Below, one piece after another: positions 38,108 to 47,018 of a DNA stretch of 64,000 nucleotides; the first letter of the stretch is position 1, and each line of letters opens with the position of its first letter. A model generated the notes under the pieces. It made no database searches. It was given only the letters and a program-made list of their open reading frames with translations, and had not been told where the DNA came from. The stretch comes from RI-153 sp963752935 (GTDB taxonomy: Bacteria > Chloroflexota > Anaerolineae > Caldilineales > Caldilineaceae), in the NCBI GenBank assembly GCA_963752935.1, contig CAVWAL010000023.1, forward strand, positions 744,001 through 808,000, in the 5' to 3' direction. The position numbers were made by a program, and so were the translations under genes.

Positions 38108-38160
38108 TTGACAGCGCCTACAACTGATGGTACAGTTTGGGCGGTCATCTGGTAAGACCA
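38108..38160 (+). promoter_or_regulatory. Promoter and FadR-type operator of the GntR-family regulator
   Basis: TTGACA (38108-38113), a 17-base spacer and TACAGT (38131-38136) form a near-consensus sigma-70 promoter. Just downstream, TGGTAAGACCA (38150-38160) fits the FadR-family operator pattern TGGT-N3-ACCA. Binding there would block the promoter, so autoregulation is likely. Confidence 0.75.
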
Positions 38161-38188
38161 CTTTCCCATTTCCCCACAACAACAAACT

Positions 38189-38887
38189 ATGTTCGAGTCC
38201 GTCGAGAAAGATCTATTGCCGAATAAGATCGTCAATAGTCTATTGGCGCTCATCAAAGAGCGGCAGTTGTTGCCCGGCGATAAGTTGCCGCCTGAGCGCG
38301 AACTGGCCCAAATGATGAACGTAGGTAGGCCATCTTTACGTGCTGCCCTGCGCGCCCTGGCCGTGATGAATGTGATCGAGATCCTGCCCGGCTCCGGCAC
38401 GTACATCAGCAACCTGGAACCGGATCGGTTGGTCGAACACCTGGATTTCGTCTTCGCCTTGGATGACTCTTCGGTGTTGCAGCTTTTCGATGCCCGGCGC
38501 ACGTTAGAAACGCGTACCGCCGCGCTGGCCGCGCTGTTGATCAGCGCGGAAGAGCTTGGCCGGCTCGAAGCCATCCTGGATGTGTGGGCAACTGCCAATG
38601 ACGACGACGTGCGCGAGGCGGCGGACCGCGATTTTCACAAGTTGATCGCCATTGCCTCACGCAACCCGATCCTATTCCGTTTTGTCAGCGTGGTAAACCA
38701 ACTGGGCAAAGAAAGCCGTGGCCGCGCCTACCGTCTGCCCCGGGCCATCGACAACACCATGGACGAACACCGCGCCATCGTCGATGCCCTGCGTCGCCGT
38801 GATCCCGAAGCCGCTCAATCCGCTATGTTGCACCACCTGGAACAGGCTGAGATCTACCTCCGCCAGATTTTGTACACAGAACAGTAA
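38189..38887 (+). CDS. FadR-subfamily GntR transcription regulator
   Basis: 232 residues. An N-terminal winged HTH (LIKERQLLPGDKLPPERELAQMMNVGRPSLRAALRAL, then GSGTYIS) is followed by an all-helical FCD domain (LFDARRTLETRTAALAA, D-x-x-F-H-x-L-I-x-x-A-S, H-R-A-I-V-D-A-L) with the metal-binding histidines. It stands upstream of a fucoside import and degradation gene set on the same strand and divergent from a peptide importer. It probably responds to a sugar acid of the downstream pathway; FCD regulators often sense uronates or aldonates. Confidence 0.9.
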   Translation: MFESVEKDLLPNKIVNSLLALIKERQLLPGDKLPPERELAQMMNVGRPSLRAALRALAVMNVIEILPGSGTYISNLEPDRLVEHLDFVFALDDSSVLQLFDARRTLETRTAALAALLISAEELGRLEAILDVWATANDDDVREAADRDFHKLIAIASRNPILFRFVSVVNQLGKESRGRAYRLPRAIDNTMDEHRAIVDALRRRDPEAAQSAMLHHLEQAEIYLRQILYTEQ

Positions 38888-38890
38888 GTC

Positions 38891-38965
38891 CCGGCGGAAA
38901 TTCGCCGACATGCGTTATCAGTCGTACAGACGCCATAGTTCCGCCGTGATATGTACGCCGCAATA
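38891..38965 (+). repeat. MITE-like repeat, copy A
   Basis: 75 bp related to 62201-62281 and to the reverse complement of 29423-29503. Conserved are CGGCGGAAAT near the left end, GTACAGACGCCATA in the middle and the terminal ACGCCGCAATA. It lies between the regulator stop and the importer operon. Confidence 0.72.
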
Positions 38966-39042
38966 CACCAGTGACCGGATAGGACCTGGTGCTGCATGAG
39001 ATGCCGGGTGTCTACTCTCGACGTTCAGGAAAGTGAGGATTC

Positions 39043-40014
39043 ATGGCCACAGTGAGCACAACCGTCAAATCGAAACCGAGATCCAGTCCCGCCACACATG
39101 CCCGCGGCTATGTGTGGCGCCGAATCCGGCAAAACTGGCAGCTCTACGTCTTCATGGCGCTGCCGGTGGCGTGGCTGCTCGTCTTTATGTATTACCCTAT
39201 GTACGGCGCCCAGATCGCCTTCCGTGATTTTCTGCCCGGACGCACGATTCTGGGCAGCGAATGGGTGGGCATGGAGAACTTCATTCGCTTCTTCAATTCG
39301 CCCATGTTCGAACGCTTGCTGCGCAATACCCTGGTGCTTTCCGCCTATTCGCTGGTGGTGGGCTTTCCCATCCCTGTGATCCTGGCCTTGAGCCTGAACC
39401 AGTTGCGCACAGGGCTCTTCAAACGCAGTGTGCAAATGATCAGCTATGCGCCCTACTTCATCTCGACCGTGGTTATGGCCGGGTTGATCCTACAATTTCT
39501 TGACCTGCGTCGTGGACCGGTGAACCTGCTGCTGCAAGCACTGGGTATGGACACGATCCACTTCATGGGCGTGGCCGATTACTTCCCCTCGATCTATGTC
39601 TGGTCGGGCGTCTGGCAGAATACCGGCTTCAACACGATCATCTTCCTGGCGGCGCTGTCGACCATCGATCCCGCCCTGCATGAAGCCGCCCTTGTCGACG
39701 GCGCCAATCGACTGCAACGGATCTGGCATATCGACGTGCCGGGGATCATGCCGGTGGTGATCACACTCTTGATCTTGACCATGGGGCAGTTGACCAATGT
39801 TGGCTTCGAGAAAGCCTTCCTGCTGCAAAACCCGCTCAACCTGACCACGTCCGAGGTGATCAGCACCTACGTCTACAAAGTTGGTCTGGCCGGCGGTGTC
39901 GCCAACTTCTCGTATGCAGCGGCGATTGGCCTCTTTAACTCGATCCTGGGTTTGATCCTGCTTGTGGCCGCCAATCAGCTCTCTAAGTGGCTCTCGAACA
40001 CGAGTATTTTCTAA
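39043..40014 (+). CDS. Carbohydrate ABC permease, LplB type
   Basis: 323 residues with a polar head of about 32 residues. WQLYVFMALPVAWLLVFMYYPMYGAQIAFRDF, WVGMENFIRFFNSP and the EAA loop HEAALVDGANRLQRIWHIDVP identify it. First structural gene of the fucoside cluster; AAAGTGAGGA lies before the ATG. The next permease gene begins 11 bases after its stop. Confidence 0.9.
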   Translation: MATVSTTVKSKPRSSPATHARGYVWRRIRQNWQLYVFMALPVAWLLVFMYYPMYGAQIAFRDFLPGRTILGSEWVGMENFIRFFNSPMFERLLRNTLVLSAYSLVVGFPIPVILALSLNQLRTGLFKRSVQMISYAPYFISTVVMAGLILQFLDLRRGPVNLLLQALGMDTIHFMGVADYFPSIYVWSGVWQNTGFNTIIFLAALSTIDPALHEAALVDGANRLQRIWHIDVPGIMPVVITLLILTMGQLTNVGFEKAFLLQNPLNLTTSEVISTYVYKVGLAGGVANFSYAAAIGLFNSILGLILLVAANQLSKWLSNTSIF

Positions 40015-40025
40015 AGGAGACGCGC

Positions 40026-40949
40026 ATGGCTACCCAAACCGAAATCACCCGCGAGACAGGCTATCACATCCGCGAAAGCCGGGTGGATCAGATCTTCAAT
40101 CTTGTGAACTACTCGTTGCTGGCGATCTTTCTGGTCGTCATCCTCTACCCATTGATCTATGTGGTGAGCGCGTCATTTAGCGGCGGCGCCGCCGTGATCT
40201 CGGGGCGAGTGGTGCTCTGGCCGGTGGATTTTTCGCTGGACGCTTACGTCAAGATCTTCAACTATCAGCGTATATGGACGGGCTACGCCAATTCGCTCTT
40301 CTATGCCGTGGTGGGCACTACGGTGAATATTGCGCTGACCCTGATGGCGGCCTATCCTCTCTCGCGCCGGGATTTCTACGGGCGTAACGTGATCCTGGGC
40401 CTCTTCATCTTTACCATGTTCTTCAACGGCGGGCTGATCCCCTCCTATCTGTTGGTTAAGGATCTGGGGATGTACAACACCCGCTCGGCGATGATCCTGC
40501 CGCAGGCGCTCTCGGTCTGGAATCTGATCATCGCCATGACCTACTTCAAGGTCTCGATTCCCAGCGAACTGCTCGAAGCGGCCCAACTGGACGGTTGCAA
40601 CGACTTTCAATACTTTGTGCGCATCCTCTTACCGCTTTCGGCGCCGATTATCGCGGTGCTTTCGCTCTTCTATGCCATCGGCCACTGGAATCAATTCTTC
40701 TCCGCTTTGATCTACCTGAGCAAGGAGAGCCTTTACCCGCTGCAAATCATCCTGCGCGATATCCTGATTCAGAGTCAGGTAGATATGAACATGATGGAGG
40801 ACTTGCAGAGTATGGCCGCCCGCGAGGCGATGCGCGAACTGCTCAAGTACGCGCTGATCGTCGTGGCTTCCGTCCCCGTTTTGATGATCTATCCCTTCGT
40901 ACAGAAGTACTTCGTACGTGGCATTATGTTGGGCGCAATCAAAGGTTAA
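40026..40949 (+). CDS. Carbohydrate ABC permease, LplC/YtcP type
   Basis: 307 residues from ATG 40026 with AAAGGAG upstream; a start at 39987 would overlap the previous gene. SLLAIFLVVILYPLIYVVSASFS, NGGLIPSYLLVKDLGMYNTRSAMILP and the EAA loop LEAAQLDGCNDFQYFVRILLP are typical. The C-terminus KYFVRGIMLGAIKG matches the family. Confidence 0.91.
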   Translation: MATQTEITRETGYHIRESRVDQIFNLVNYSLLAIFLVVILYPLIYVVSASFSGGAAVISGRVVLWPVDFSLDAYVKIFNYQRIWTGYANSLFYAVVGTTVNIALTLMAAYPLSRRDFYGRNVILGLFIFTMFFNGGLIPSYLLVKDLGMYNTRSAMILPQALSVWNLIIAMTYFKVSIPSELLEAAQLDGCNDFQYFVRILLPLSAPIIAVLSLFYAIGHWNQFFSALIYLSKESLYPLQIILRDILIQSQVDMNMMEDLQSMAAREAMRELLKYALIVVASVPVLMIYPFVQKYFVRGIMLGAIKG

Positions 40950-41050
40950 GCCATAGAAAGGAGCCTTCACCAGGATAACAATTGCAGCGATACTCCCTTT
41001 TGTCTGTCCGTTGTCAGTACCCCATACCCTATCCGCAAAGGAGAGAGTCC

Positions 41051-42763
41051 ATGTTGAAGCGTCGGATCACAATGCTGTTTAGCATCGTGTCCATTCTGTC
41101 GATCTTGATTTCGGCCTGTGGTGCGCCACAAGCGCCGTCATCTGGATCAGGAGCGACAACCACCGAGACTGTAGATAACGGCGTCGCTGTATCCGCTGCC
41201 GGCGAATTCCCCATCGTCAGCGAGCCGATCACCATTCAGGCTTTCCTATGCCCGACCAGCATGGTTCGGGACTATAAGGACAATGAATTTACACGTTGGG
41301 TGGAAGAGTTAACCAACATCAATCTGGAATTTGATATTCCACCGATGTCCGATGCTCAGCAGAAATTGAACCTGATGCTGGCCAGCGGCGATCTGCCCGA
41401 GGTGATCATCGGCTGCAACATTCGCCTGGACCAGATGGAAATCCTGGCGGAGCAAGGGCTGGTGCTGCCCCTCAACGATTACATCGAGGAATATGGCACC
41501 GAGTTCAAGAAGGTGTACGAAGAATATCCGCAGGTCGAGGATCTGATCACCCTGCTCGATGGACAGATCTACGGGCTTCCGCATGTCAACGATTGCTACC
41601 ACTGTAGCCTGTCACAGAAGATGTGGGTCTACCAGCCCTGGCTCGATGCCCTGGGTCTGGAAGTTCCGCAGACCACCGACGAATTCTACGAAATGCTCAA
41701 GGCGTTTAAAGAGCAGGATCCGAATGGCAACGGCATCGCCGATGAGATCCCGCTTTCGGGCACGCGTGAAGTCAACGGTGGCTGGCGCTCGCAGTTGGAC
41801 AGCTTCATCATGAACTCGTTCATCTACAATGACCGCGTCACCAGCAACGGCGCAGGCAACACAGCCGGCGGCCATTTGATGCTCGAAGATGGCGTGGTTA
41901 AGGCTGCCTTCACCGAACCGGGCTGGCAAGAAGGTCTGCGCTACCTCAACAAGCTGTACAGCGAAGGACTGATCGATCCGCAGGCTTTCACCAATGATTC
42001 AAACCAGATCCGCCAGTTGGGTGAGAACCCCGATGTGCCGATCCTGGGCGCCGTGGGCGCCGGTTGGTATGGCGTCTTTACGCAGAACGGCGGCCCCAGT
42101 GGTCGCTGGAAGGAATATGTGCCGATTGCCCCGCTAGAAGGGCCGAGTGGCATGCGCCAGACCCCGCTGACCCCGTATCAGCCCACCGGTGGGCAGGCCG
42201 CCTATGTGATCACCAAGAATGCCAAGAACCCGGCCGCTGCCTTCCGCCTGGCCGATCTCTTCTATGGCTTTGATGCGACCACCCGCTCTGTCTTTGGCCC
42301 CGAAGGCGAAGACTGGGTGCGCGCTGAGGCCGACGACGTCTCGATTGCCGGTGGCCCGGCCGAGTACACGGTGCTCAACGTTTGGTCGGGTGAGGAACAC
42401 AACCGGCACTGGAATCAGGCTGCACCTACCTTCCGCAGCAACGCCTACCGCCTGGCCCAGACCTACAACCCCGACGATCCGCTCGAACGCTGGCTCTATG
42501 AATGGACCCGCGACTTGATGGAGCCGTATGGTACCAGCGACAAGGCCGTGCCGCCGCTCGTCTTCACCGAGGAACAGTCCAAAATCTTCGGCGAGTTGAA
42601 CACACTGGTCTACACCACCAAGGACGAATGGTTCGCCAATTTCGTGATTGGCAACGCCGACATCGACGCCGATTGGGACACCTATATCGAGACGTTGAAC
42701 AGCTCCGGGCTGGAGCAATTCCTGGAGATCTACCAGACCGCGTACGACGCCAAGTACAAGTAA
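41051..42763 (+). CDS. Extracellular solute-binding lipoprotein (family 1, LipO-like)
   Basis: 570 residues from ATG 41051 (AAAGGAG upstream). The signal, LFSIVSILSILISAC, ends in a lipobox. Family features: FTRWVEELTNINLEFDIPPMSDAQQKLNLMLASGDLPEV, LVLPLNDYIEEYGTEFKK, DPNGNGIADEIPLSGT. Given the following alpha-fucosidase and fuconate dehydratase genes, the ligand is probably a fucosylated glycan. Binding specificity is inferred from context only. Confidence 0.88.
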   Translation: MLKRRITMLFSIVSILSILISACGAPQAPSSGSGATTTETVDNGVAVSAAGEFPIVSEPITIQAFLCPTSMVRDYKDNEFTRWVEELTNINLEFDIPPMSDAQQKLNLMLASGDLPEVIIGCNIRLDQMEILAEQGLVLPLNDYIEEYGTEFKKVYEEYPQVEDLITLLDGQIYGLPHVNDCYHCSLSQKMWVYQPWLDALGLEVPQTTDEFYEMLKAFKEQDPNGNGIADEIPLSGTREVNGGWRSQLDSFIMNSFIYNDRVTSNGAGNTAGGHLMLEDGVVKAAFTEPGWQEGLRYLNKLYSEGLIDPQAFTNDSNQIRQLGENPDVPILGAVGAGWYGVFTQNGGPSGRWKEYVPIAPLEGPSGMRQTPLTPYQPTGGQAAYVITKNAKNPAAAFRLADLFYGFDATTRSVFGPEGEDWVRAEADDVSIAGGPAEYTVLNVWSGEEHNRHWNQAAPTFRSNAYRLAQTYNPDDPLERWLYEWTRDLMEPYGTSDKAVPPLVFTEEQSKIFGELNTLVYTTKDEWFANFVIGNADIDADWDTYIETLNSSGLEQFLEIYQTAYDAKYK

Positions 42764-42862
42764 ACGGCTTCGTGTCATGTGTTGCGTGGGCAAAACATCG
42801 TTTGCCCACGCAACACCCGGCATGGAACCCATCCTCCCCAATCCCACATGACGGAGTGAACA

Positions 42863-44110
42863 ATGTCCCTAACAACGCAGCCGTCTCAAAATCAAGAGGC
42901 GCGTCTGGATTGGTGGCGCGCCGCGCGCTTTGGTCTCTTTATCCATTGGGGGCCGGTCAGTCTGGTCGGCACCGAAATCGGGTGGTCACGTGGCGGTGAG
43001 CGCCGCGGCTTCTATCGTGGCGGTACGGGCGAAGTGCCCGTGGAGGTCTACGATAATCTCTACAAGCAGTTCAACCCTGTCCAGTTCGACGCCGCCGAAT
43101 GGGTGCAGATCGCCCAGGACGCCGGCATGAAGTACATGGTCTTCACCAGTAAGCACCATGATGGCTTCGTCAACTTCGATACACAGTTGACGGATTACAA
43201 GATCACCGGCCCCGAATCTCCATTCGGCCGCGATATTGTGCGAGAATTGTCCGAGGCCGCCCGCAGCGCCCATCTGCCTTTTGGCTGCTACTATTCGCAG
43301 CCCGACTGGCGTCACCCCGACTATCGCAATGAGAATCACCAACGGTATCTCGATTATTTTCACGCCCAGGTGGCCGAGCTGTGCAGCAACTACGGCGAAC
43401 TGGCCGTCCTCTGGTTCGATGGGCTGGAAGAGCACTTCATCTACGCCGAAGAAGTAGAAAAGTACCGCCAGCGCGAGGTCTACGACAGCGCAGCAATCTG
43501 GGATTCACAGCGACTTTTTGCGCGCATTCGCCAACTGCAGCCCAACATTCTGATCAACAATCGCTGCGGGATGCGGGCCGACTTCGACACGCCGGAACAG
43601 TTGATCGGCGCTTATCAGGATCAACGCGCCTGGGAAAGCTGTATCACCATCGGCAAACAGTGGGCGTGGAAGCCCGATGATCTGCTCAAATCCTTCGAGG
43701 AGTGTCTTCACACCCTGGTGCGTGTGGTGGGCGGCGACGGAAACCTGCTGCTCAACGTCGGCCCGATGCCCGATGGGCGTATCGAGCCGCGGCAGGTGGA
43801 TCGCCTGCGCCAGATCGGGGCCTGGCTAGCGCGCTACGGGGAAAGCATCTACGGCACGCGCGGCGGCCCCTTCCGCCCGGGTGAGTGGGGCGCATCTACC
43901 CACAAAGGCAACGAGATCTATGTCCACGTCCTCTCGTGGCCCGATGGATCGCTGACCCTGCCCCCTCTGGCCCAGAGAATCACTGCCGTCGATGCCTTGA
44001 CAGGTGGACGAGCCGTGGCGGAACAGAGCAGTAGCGGCGTCGTCCTCTCGGTTGCACCAGACGATCGAGATCCGGTTGATACACTGGTCCGCTTGACCGT
44101 TGAAGACTGA
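42863..44110 (+). CDS. Alpha-L-fucosidase, GH29
   Basis: 415 residues. RLDWWRAARFGLFIHWGPVS, YMVFTSKHHDGFVNFDT, LPFGCYYSQPDW and AVLWFDGLEE (nucleophile Asp about residue 186) are GH29 motifs. No signal peptide, so it cleaves imported fucosides inside the cell. It lies 99 bases after the binding protein gene and 27 bases before fuconate dehydratase. A distant paralogue is at 21152; the two share layout but differ widely in the middle region. Confidence 0.93.
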   Translation: MSLTTQPSQNQEARLDWWRAARFGLFIHWGPVSLVGTEIGWSRGGERRGFYRGGTGEVPVEVYDNLYKQFNPVQFDAAEWVQIAQDAGMKYMVFTSKHHDGFVNFDTQLTDYKITGPESPFGRDIVRELSEAARSAHLPFGCYYSQPDWRHPDYRNENHQRYLDYFHAQVAELCSNYGELAVLWFDGLEEHFIYAEEVEKYRQREVYDSAAIWDSQRLFARIRQLQPNILINNRCGMRADFDTPEQLIGAYQDQRAWESCITIGKQWAWKPDDLLKSFEECLHTLVRVVGGDGNLLLNVGPMPDGRIEPRQVDRLRQIGAWLARYGESIYGTRGGPFRPGEWGASTHKGNEIYVHVLSWPDGSLTLPPLAQRITAVDALTGGRAVAEQSSSGVVLSVAPDDRDPVDTLVRLTVED

Positions 44111-44137
44111 TCCATTCATCACGAAACGAGACCGCGC

Positions 44138-45370
44138 GTGACTACGATTACCGGCATTCGGACTGGCGACAAACGCTTTCCCCTTGAACACGGCGACGGG
44201 TCAGATTCTGTACATACCAACCCGGTCTACTCCTACGCCGTCACCTATCTGGACACAGACGATGCCGTAACAGGCGTTGGCCTCGTCTTCACAATTGGCG
44301 CGGGGAATGGCGAGATCTGCCGGATCATCGAGGAACTGGCCGCCCCGCTGGTTGGTACCGAGATCGAAGAGTTGATGGCCGGTTTTGGCGGCGTCTTCAA
44401 GCAGTTGGCCGATCATCCTCAACTGCGCTGGATCGGACCGCACAAGGGCGCGGTTCATCTGGCCCTGGCGTCGATCACCAACGCTTGCTTCGATCTGTGG
44501 GCCAAAGGGCGCGGCGTGCCGCTGTGGCGGTTGCTCCTCGATCTTTCCCCCAAGCAGGTGGTGGATACGCTCGATCTGAGCTACCTCGAGGATGTGCTAC
44601 CGCGCGATGCCGCCATTGCCCTGCTGGAAGACGCCCGATCTGGCCGCAGTGATCGAATGTCGGTGATCGACGCAGGCTACCCCGGCTATGACACGTCGAT
44701 CGGTTGGTTCAACTACAGTGACGAACAGGTAAAGGCCAACATCGCCGCCGCCGTCGACGCAGGGTTCACGGCCATGAAGTTGAAGGTGGGGTCAAAGGAG
44801 AGCGAGCGCGATATCCGCCGCGCCTTTATGGTGCGCGAGGCCGCCGGCGCCGCCGCCTCGGTCATGCTCGACTGCAACCAACAGTGGACGCTGCCGCAGG
44901 CGGTTCGTATGTCTCTGGCCCTGAGCGACATGAACCCGTATTGGATCGAAGAGCCGACCCATCCCGACGATGTGCTGGCCCACCAGACGTTGGCGCGGGC
45001 AATTGCGCCGATCCGGGTGGCGGCGGGTGAACACGTGCCCAATCGTATCCTCTTCAAAAACTATATGCAGGCGCAAGCCATGCACTTTGTGCAGGTTGAC
45101 TGCGTGCGTGTGGGCGGTATCAGCGAGTTTATCACCGTGAGCCTGCTGGCCCGACAGTTTGGGTTACCCGTGGTGCCGCACGTGGGGGACATGGGGCAGA
45201 TCCACCAGCATCTGGTCCTCTTCAACCACATTGCCCTGGGACACGAAAAACTCTTCCTCGAATATATTCCCCATTTGCGCCGGCACTTCCGGTACCCGGC
45301 CTTTGTCAAAGATGGCGTCTACCGTGCGCCGCAGGTAGCGGGGAGTAGTTCGGATCTGGTGGACGAGTAG
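44138..45370 (+). CDS. L-fuconate dehydratase, enolase superfamily
   Basis: 410 residues from GTG 44138. Enolase-superfamily catalysis: Lys-x-Lys in TAMKLKVGSK, metal ligands in VMLDCNQQW, YWIEEPTHPDD and AAGEHVPN, and the general base His in PHVGDMGQIHQH. Residues RWIGPHKGAVHLALASITNACFDLWAK match FucD/ENOSF1 enzymes, which dehydrate L-fuconate to 2-keto-3-deoxy-L-fuconate. This fits the non-phosphorylating fucose pathway; the fucose dehydrogenase, lactonase and aldolase steps are not in the window. Confidence 0.88.
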   Translation: MTTITGIRTGDKRFPLEHGDGSDSVHTNPVYSYAVTYLDTDDAVTGVGLVFTIGAGNGEICRIIEELAAPLVGTEIEELMAGFGGVFKQLADHPQLRWIGPHKGAVHLALASITNACFDLWAKGRGVPLWRLLLDLSPKQVVDTLDLSYLEDVLPRDAAIALLEDARSGRSDRMSVIDAGYPGYDTSIGWFNYSDEQVKANIAAAVDAGFTAMKLKVGSKESERDIRRAFMVREAAGAAASVMLDCNQQWTLPQAVRMSLALSDMNPYWIEEPTHPDDVLAHQTLARAIAPIRVAAGEHVPNRILFKNYMQAQAMHFVQVDCVRVGGISEFITVSLLARQFGLPVVPHVGDMGQIHQHLVLFNHIALGHEKLFLEYIPHLRRHFRYPAFVKDGVYRAPQVAGSSSDLVDE

Positions 45371-45417
45371 AGATCACTGCTCTCGTGTTGTGTCAACGCT
45401 CAAGTGATGGCAATTCC

Positions 45418-45474
45418 GTAGGGGCGCTGCTTGCTGCGCCCGAAGTCTCCGGGCGCGGCAAGCAGCGCCCCTAC
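45418..45474. repeat. REP-like pair, tail to tail, behind the fucose operon
   Basis: GTAG at 45418 opens a hairpin with stem GGGCGC/GCGCCC; CTAC at 45471-45474 closes the mirror hairpin on the other strand. The 16-bp outer arms 45418-45433 and 45459-45474 are perfectly complementary, so the whole can also fold as one long stem. It lies between converging genes and may terminate both. Confidence 0.75.
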
Positions 45475-45499
45475 CCATCGAATCACGCTTGACGCGACC

Positions 45500-46582
45500 C
45501 TAGGCCGCTTGCGCGATAATTGCCAGCGCTGCCCTTTCGTCCGCGCTGAGATCGTTGTGATCGTCTACGGCGGCGTGGGCGGCAGCTTCGGCGACGATGG
45601 CAAAAAGACTTTCATCTCGATAGGCGTCGAAGATGGCCGGATGAATGTAGTAGACGCGGCAGACCTGGGGCGTGTTCCCCAATTGTTCGGCCACCGCCTT
45701 GACCGCCTCGACAATCCGCCGATCCGCCTCTTTTTCGTCGGCGGCAGCTCCTCGTTGATAGAGTTCATCGAGGGCGAGGACGGTGCCCGCCCAGGTGCGG
45801 AAGTCCTTGGCGGTGAAATTCTGGCCTGTGGCAGTACGCAGATAGTCGTTGACGTCACCCGAATCAATCGAGCGCTGTTCGCCCTGGTCGACGTACTGAA
45901 ACAACTCCTGGCCGGGTAGTTCCTGGCACTGTTTCAGATAGCGGGCCAGACGCCGATCCTTGAGATCGATGGTGTGTTCCTTGCCGCTCTTGCCGCGAAA
46001 GGTGAAAGAGAGACGCGAGCCGTTGATCTCCAGGTGATCGTTTTCAAAGGTGGTCAGGCCGTGGGTACCGTTGCGCCGGGCGTACTCTTCGTTGCCGATG
46101 CGGATCCGGGTCTCTTCAAGCAGGCGAACGACGATAGCCAACACCTTCTCGCGCGACAACCCACGGCGGCGCAGATCGCTTTCCACCTGTGCTCGAATCT
46201 TGGGCAGGGCATCACCAAATGCGATCATCCGGTTGAACTTGGCCCGGTTGCGCGCTTCCTCCCAGCGGGGATGGTAAATATACTGCTTGCGCCCGGCTTC
46301 ATCGCGCCCTGTGGCCTGAAGATGTCCTTTTTTGTCGGTGCAGATCCAGACCTCCGTCCAGGCGGGGGGAATGGTCAACGCCTCGAAGCGCTCGCGTAAC
46401 TCCGCATCCTTGACATGGGCGCCTTCGGGATCATAGAAGGCAAACCCGCGTCCGTGTCGTCGGCGCCGATATCCCGGCATCTCGTCACTGACATAGCGCA
46501 ATCCTGCACGTTTAGCAGCCTCTTGCGGGCTTTCCACCACTTCTGTGGATAGAATGGTCGCGTCTATCACTCTTGTACTCAT
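45500..46582 (-). CDS. DNA topoisomerase IB
   Basis: 360 residues, normal for bacterial/poxvirus-type TopIB. RRRRHGRGFAFYDPEG, IPPAWTEVWIC, LQATGRDEAGRKQYIYHPRW, the catalytic Arg/Lys region RIRIGNEEYARRNGTHGLTTF, and the tyrosine nucleophile in VCRVYYIHP (about residue 312) are present. It relaxes supercoils through a 3'-phosphotyrosine intermediate. Monocistronic. Confidence 0.94.
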   Translation of the reverse strand: MSTRVIDATILSTEVVESPQEAAKRAGLRYVSDEMPGYRRRRHGRGFAFYDPEGAHVKDAELRERFEALTIPPAWTEVWICTDKKGHLQATGRDEAGRKQYIYHPRWEEARNRAKFNRMIAFGDALPKIRAQVESDLRRRGLSREKVLAIVVRLLEETRIRIGNEEYARRNGTHGLTTFENDHLEINGSRLSFTFRGKSGKEHTIDLKDRRLARYLKQCQELPGQELFQYVDQGEQRSIDSGDVNDYLRTATGQNFTAKDFRTWAGTVLALDELYQRGAAADEKEADRRIVEAVKAVAEQLGNTPQVCRVYYIHPAIFDAYRDESLFAIVAEAAAHAAVDDHNDLSADERAALAIIAQAA

Positions 46583-46688
46583 TAAGATTCTCTATCTTGC
46601 CCACAGCCGTCAACCTTCTCCACAGGGCTGTGCCGGAACGCGGACTGTGTGATCCGCCTAAATTTTCTGTAAACAAAGTTGTTGGGTG

Positions 46689-46725
46689 TTTATTGTGTGT
46701 GGGCCTGAGGCCCACACACAATAAA
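46689..46725. repeat. 18-bp hairpin in the gap upstream of topoisomerase IB
   Basis: Arms 46689-46706 and 46708-46725 are perfectly complementary; the apex is CCTGAGG. The A/T end and GC-rich head resemble the hairpin at 46835-46873. Confidence 0.8.
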
Positions 46726-46834
46726 CCTTCACCAATGGTAACTATCCAGATGGCGCTAGCGTGGGCCGCTGAATAGTTTAGTTATCGATGACGACATAAA
46801 GTGCTTGAGCACTCTGTAACTAAAATCGTTGTAG

Positions 46835-46873
46835 GTTTTGTGTGGGTGGGCTTTCAGCCCACCCACACAAAAC
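46835..46873. repeat. Second related 18-bp hairpin in the same gap
   Basis: Arms 46835-46852 and 46856-46873 pair perfectly around TTC. It shares the TGTGTGGG...GGGC layout with the hairpin 130 bases upstream. The 436-base gap 46583-47018 shows no gene. Confidence 0.8.
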
Positions 46874-47018
46874 AATCCGCCACTTACTTCCCTTACAAAC
46901 TCTTGAATCATCAAAGGAGGTTATTGTAGAAGGCGGATCCAGGAGAAATCAAGTATATCTTTGATACATTTTCGGGGAGACGACAGGGCGAAGTAAACAG
47001 CCTTTCGAATTGGATCGC

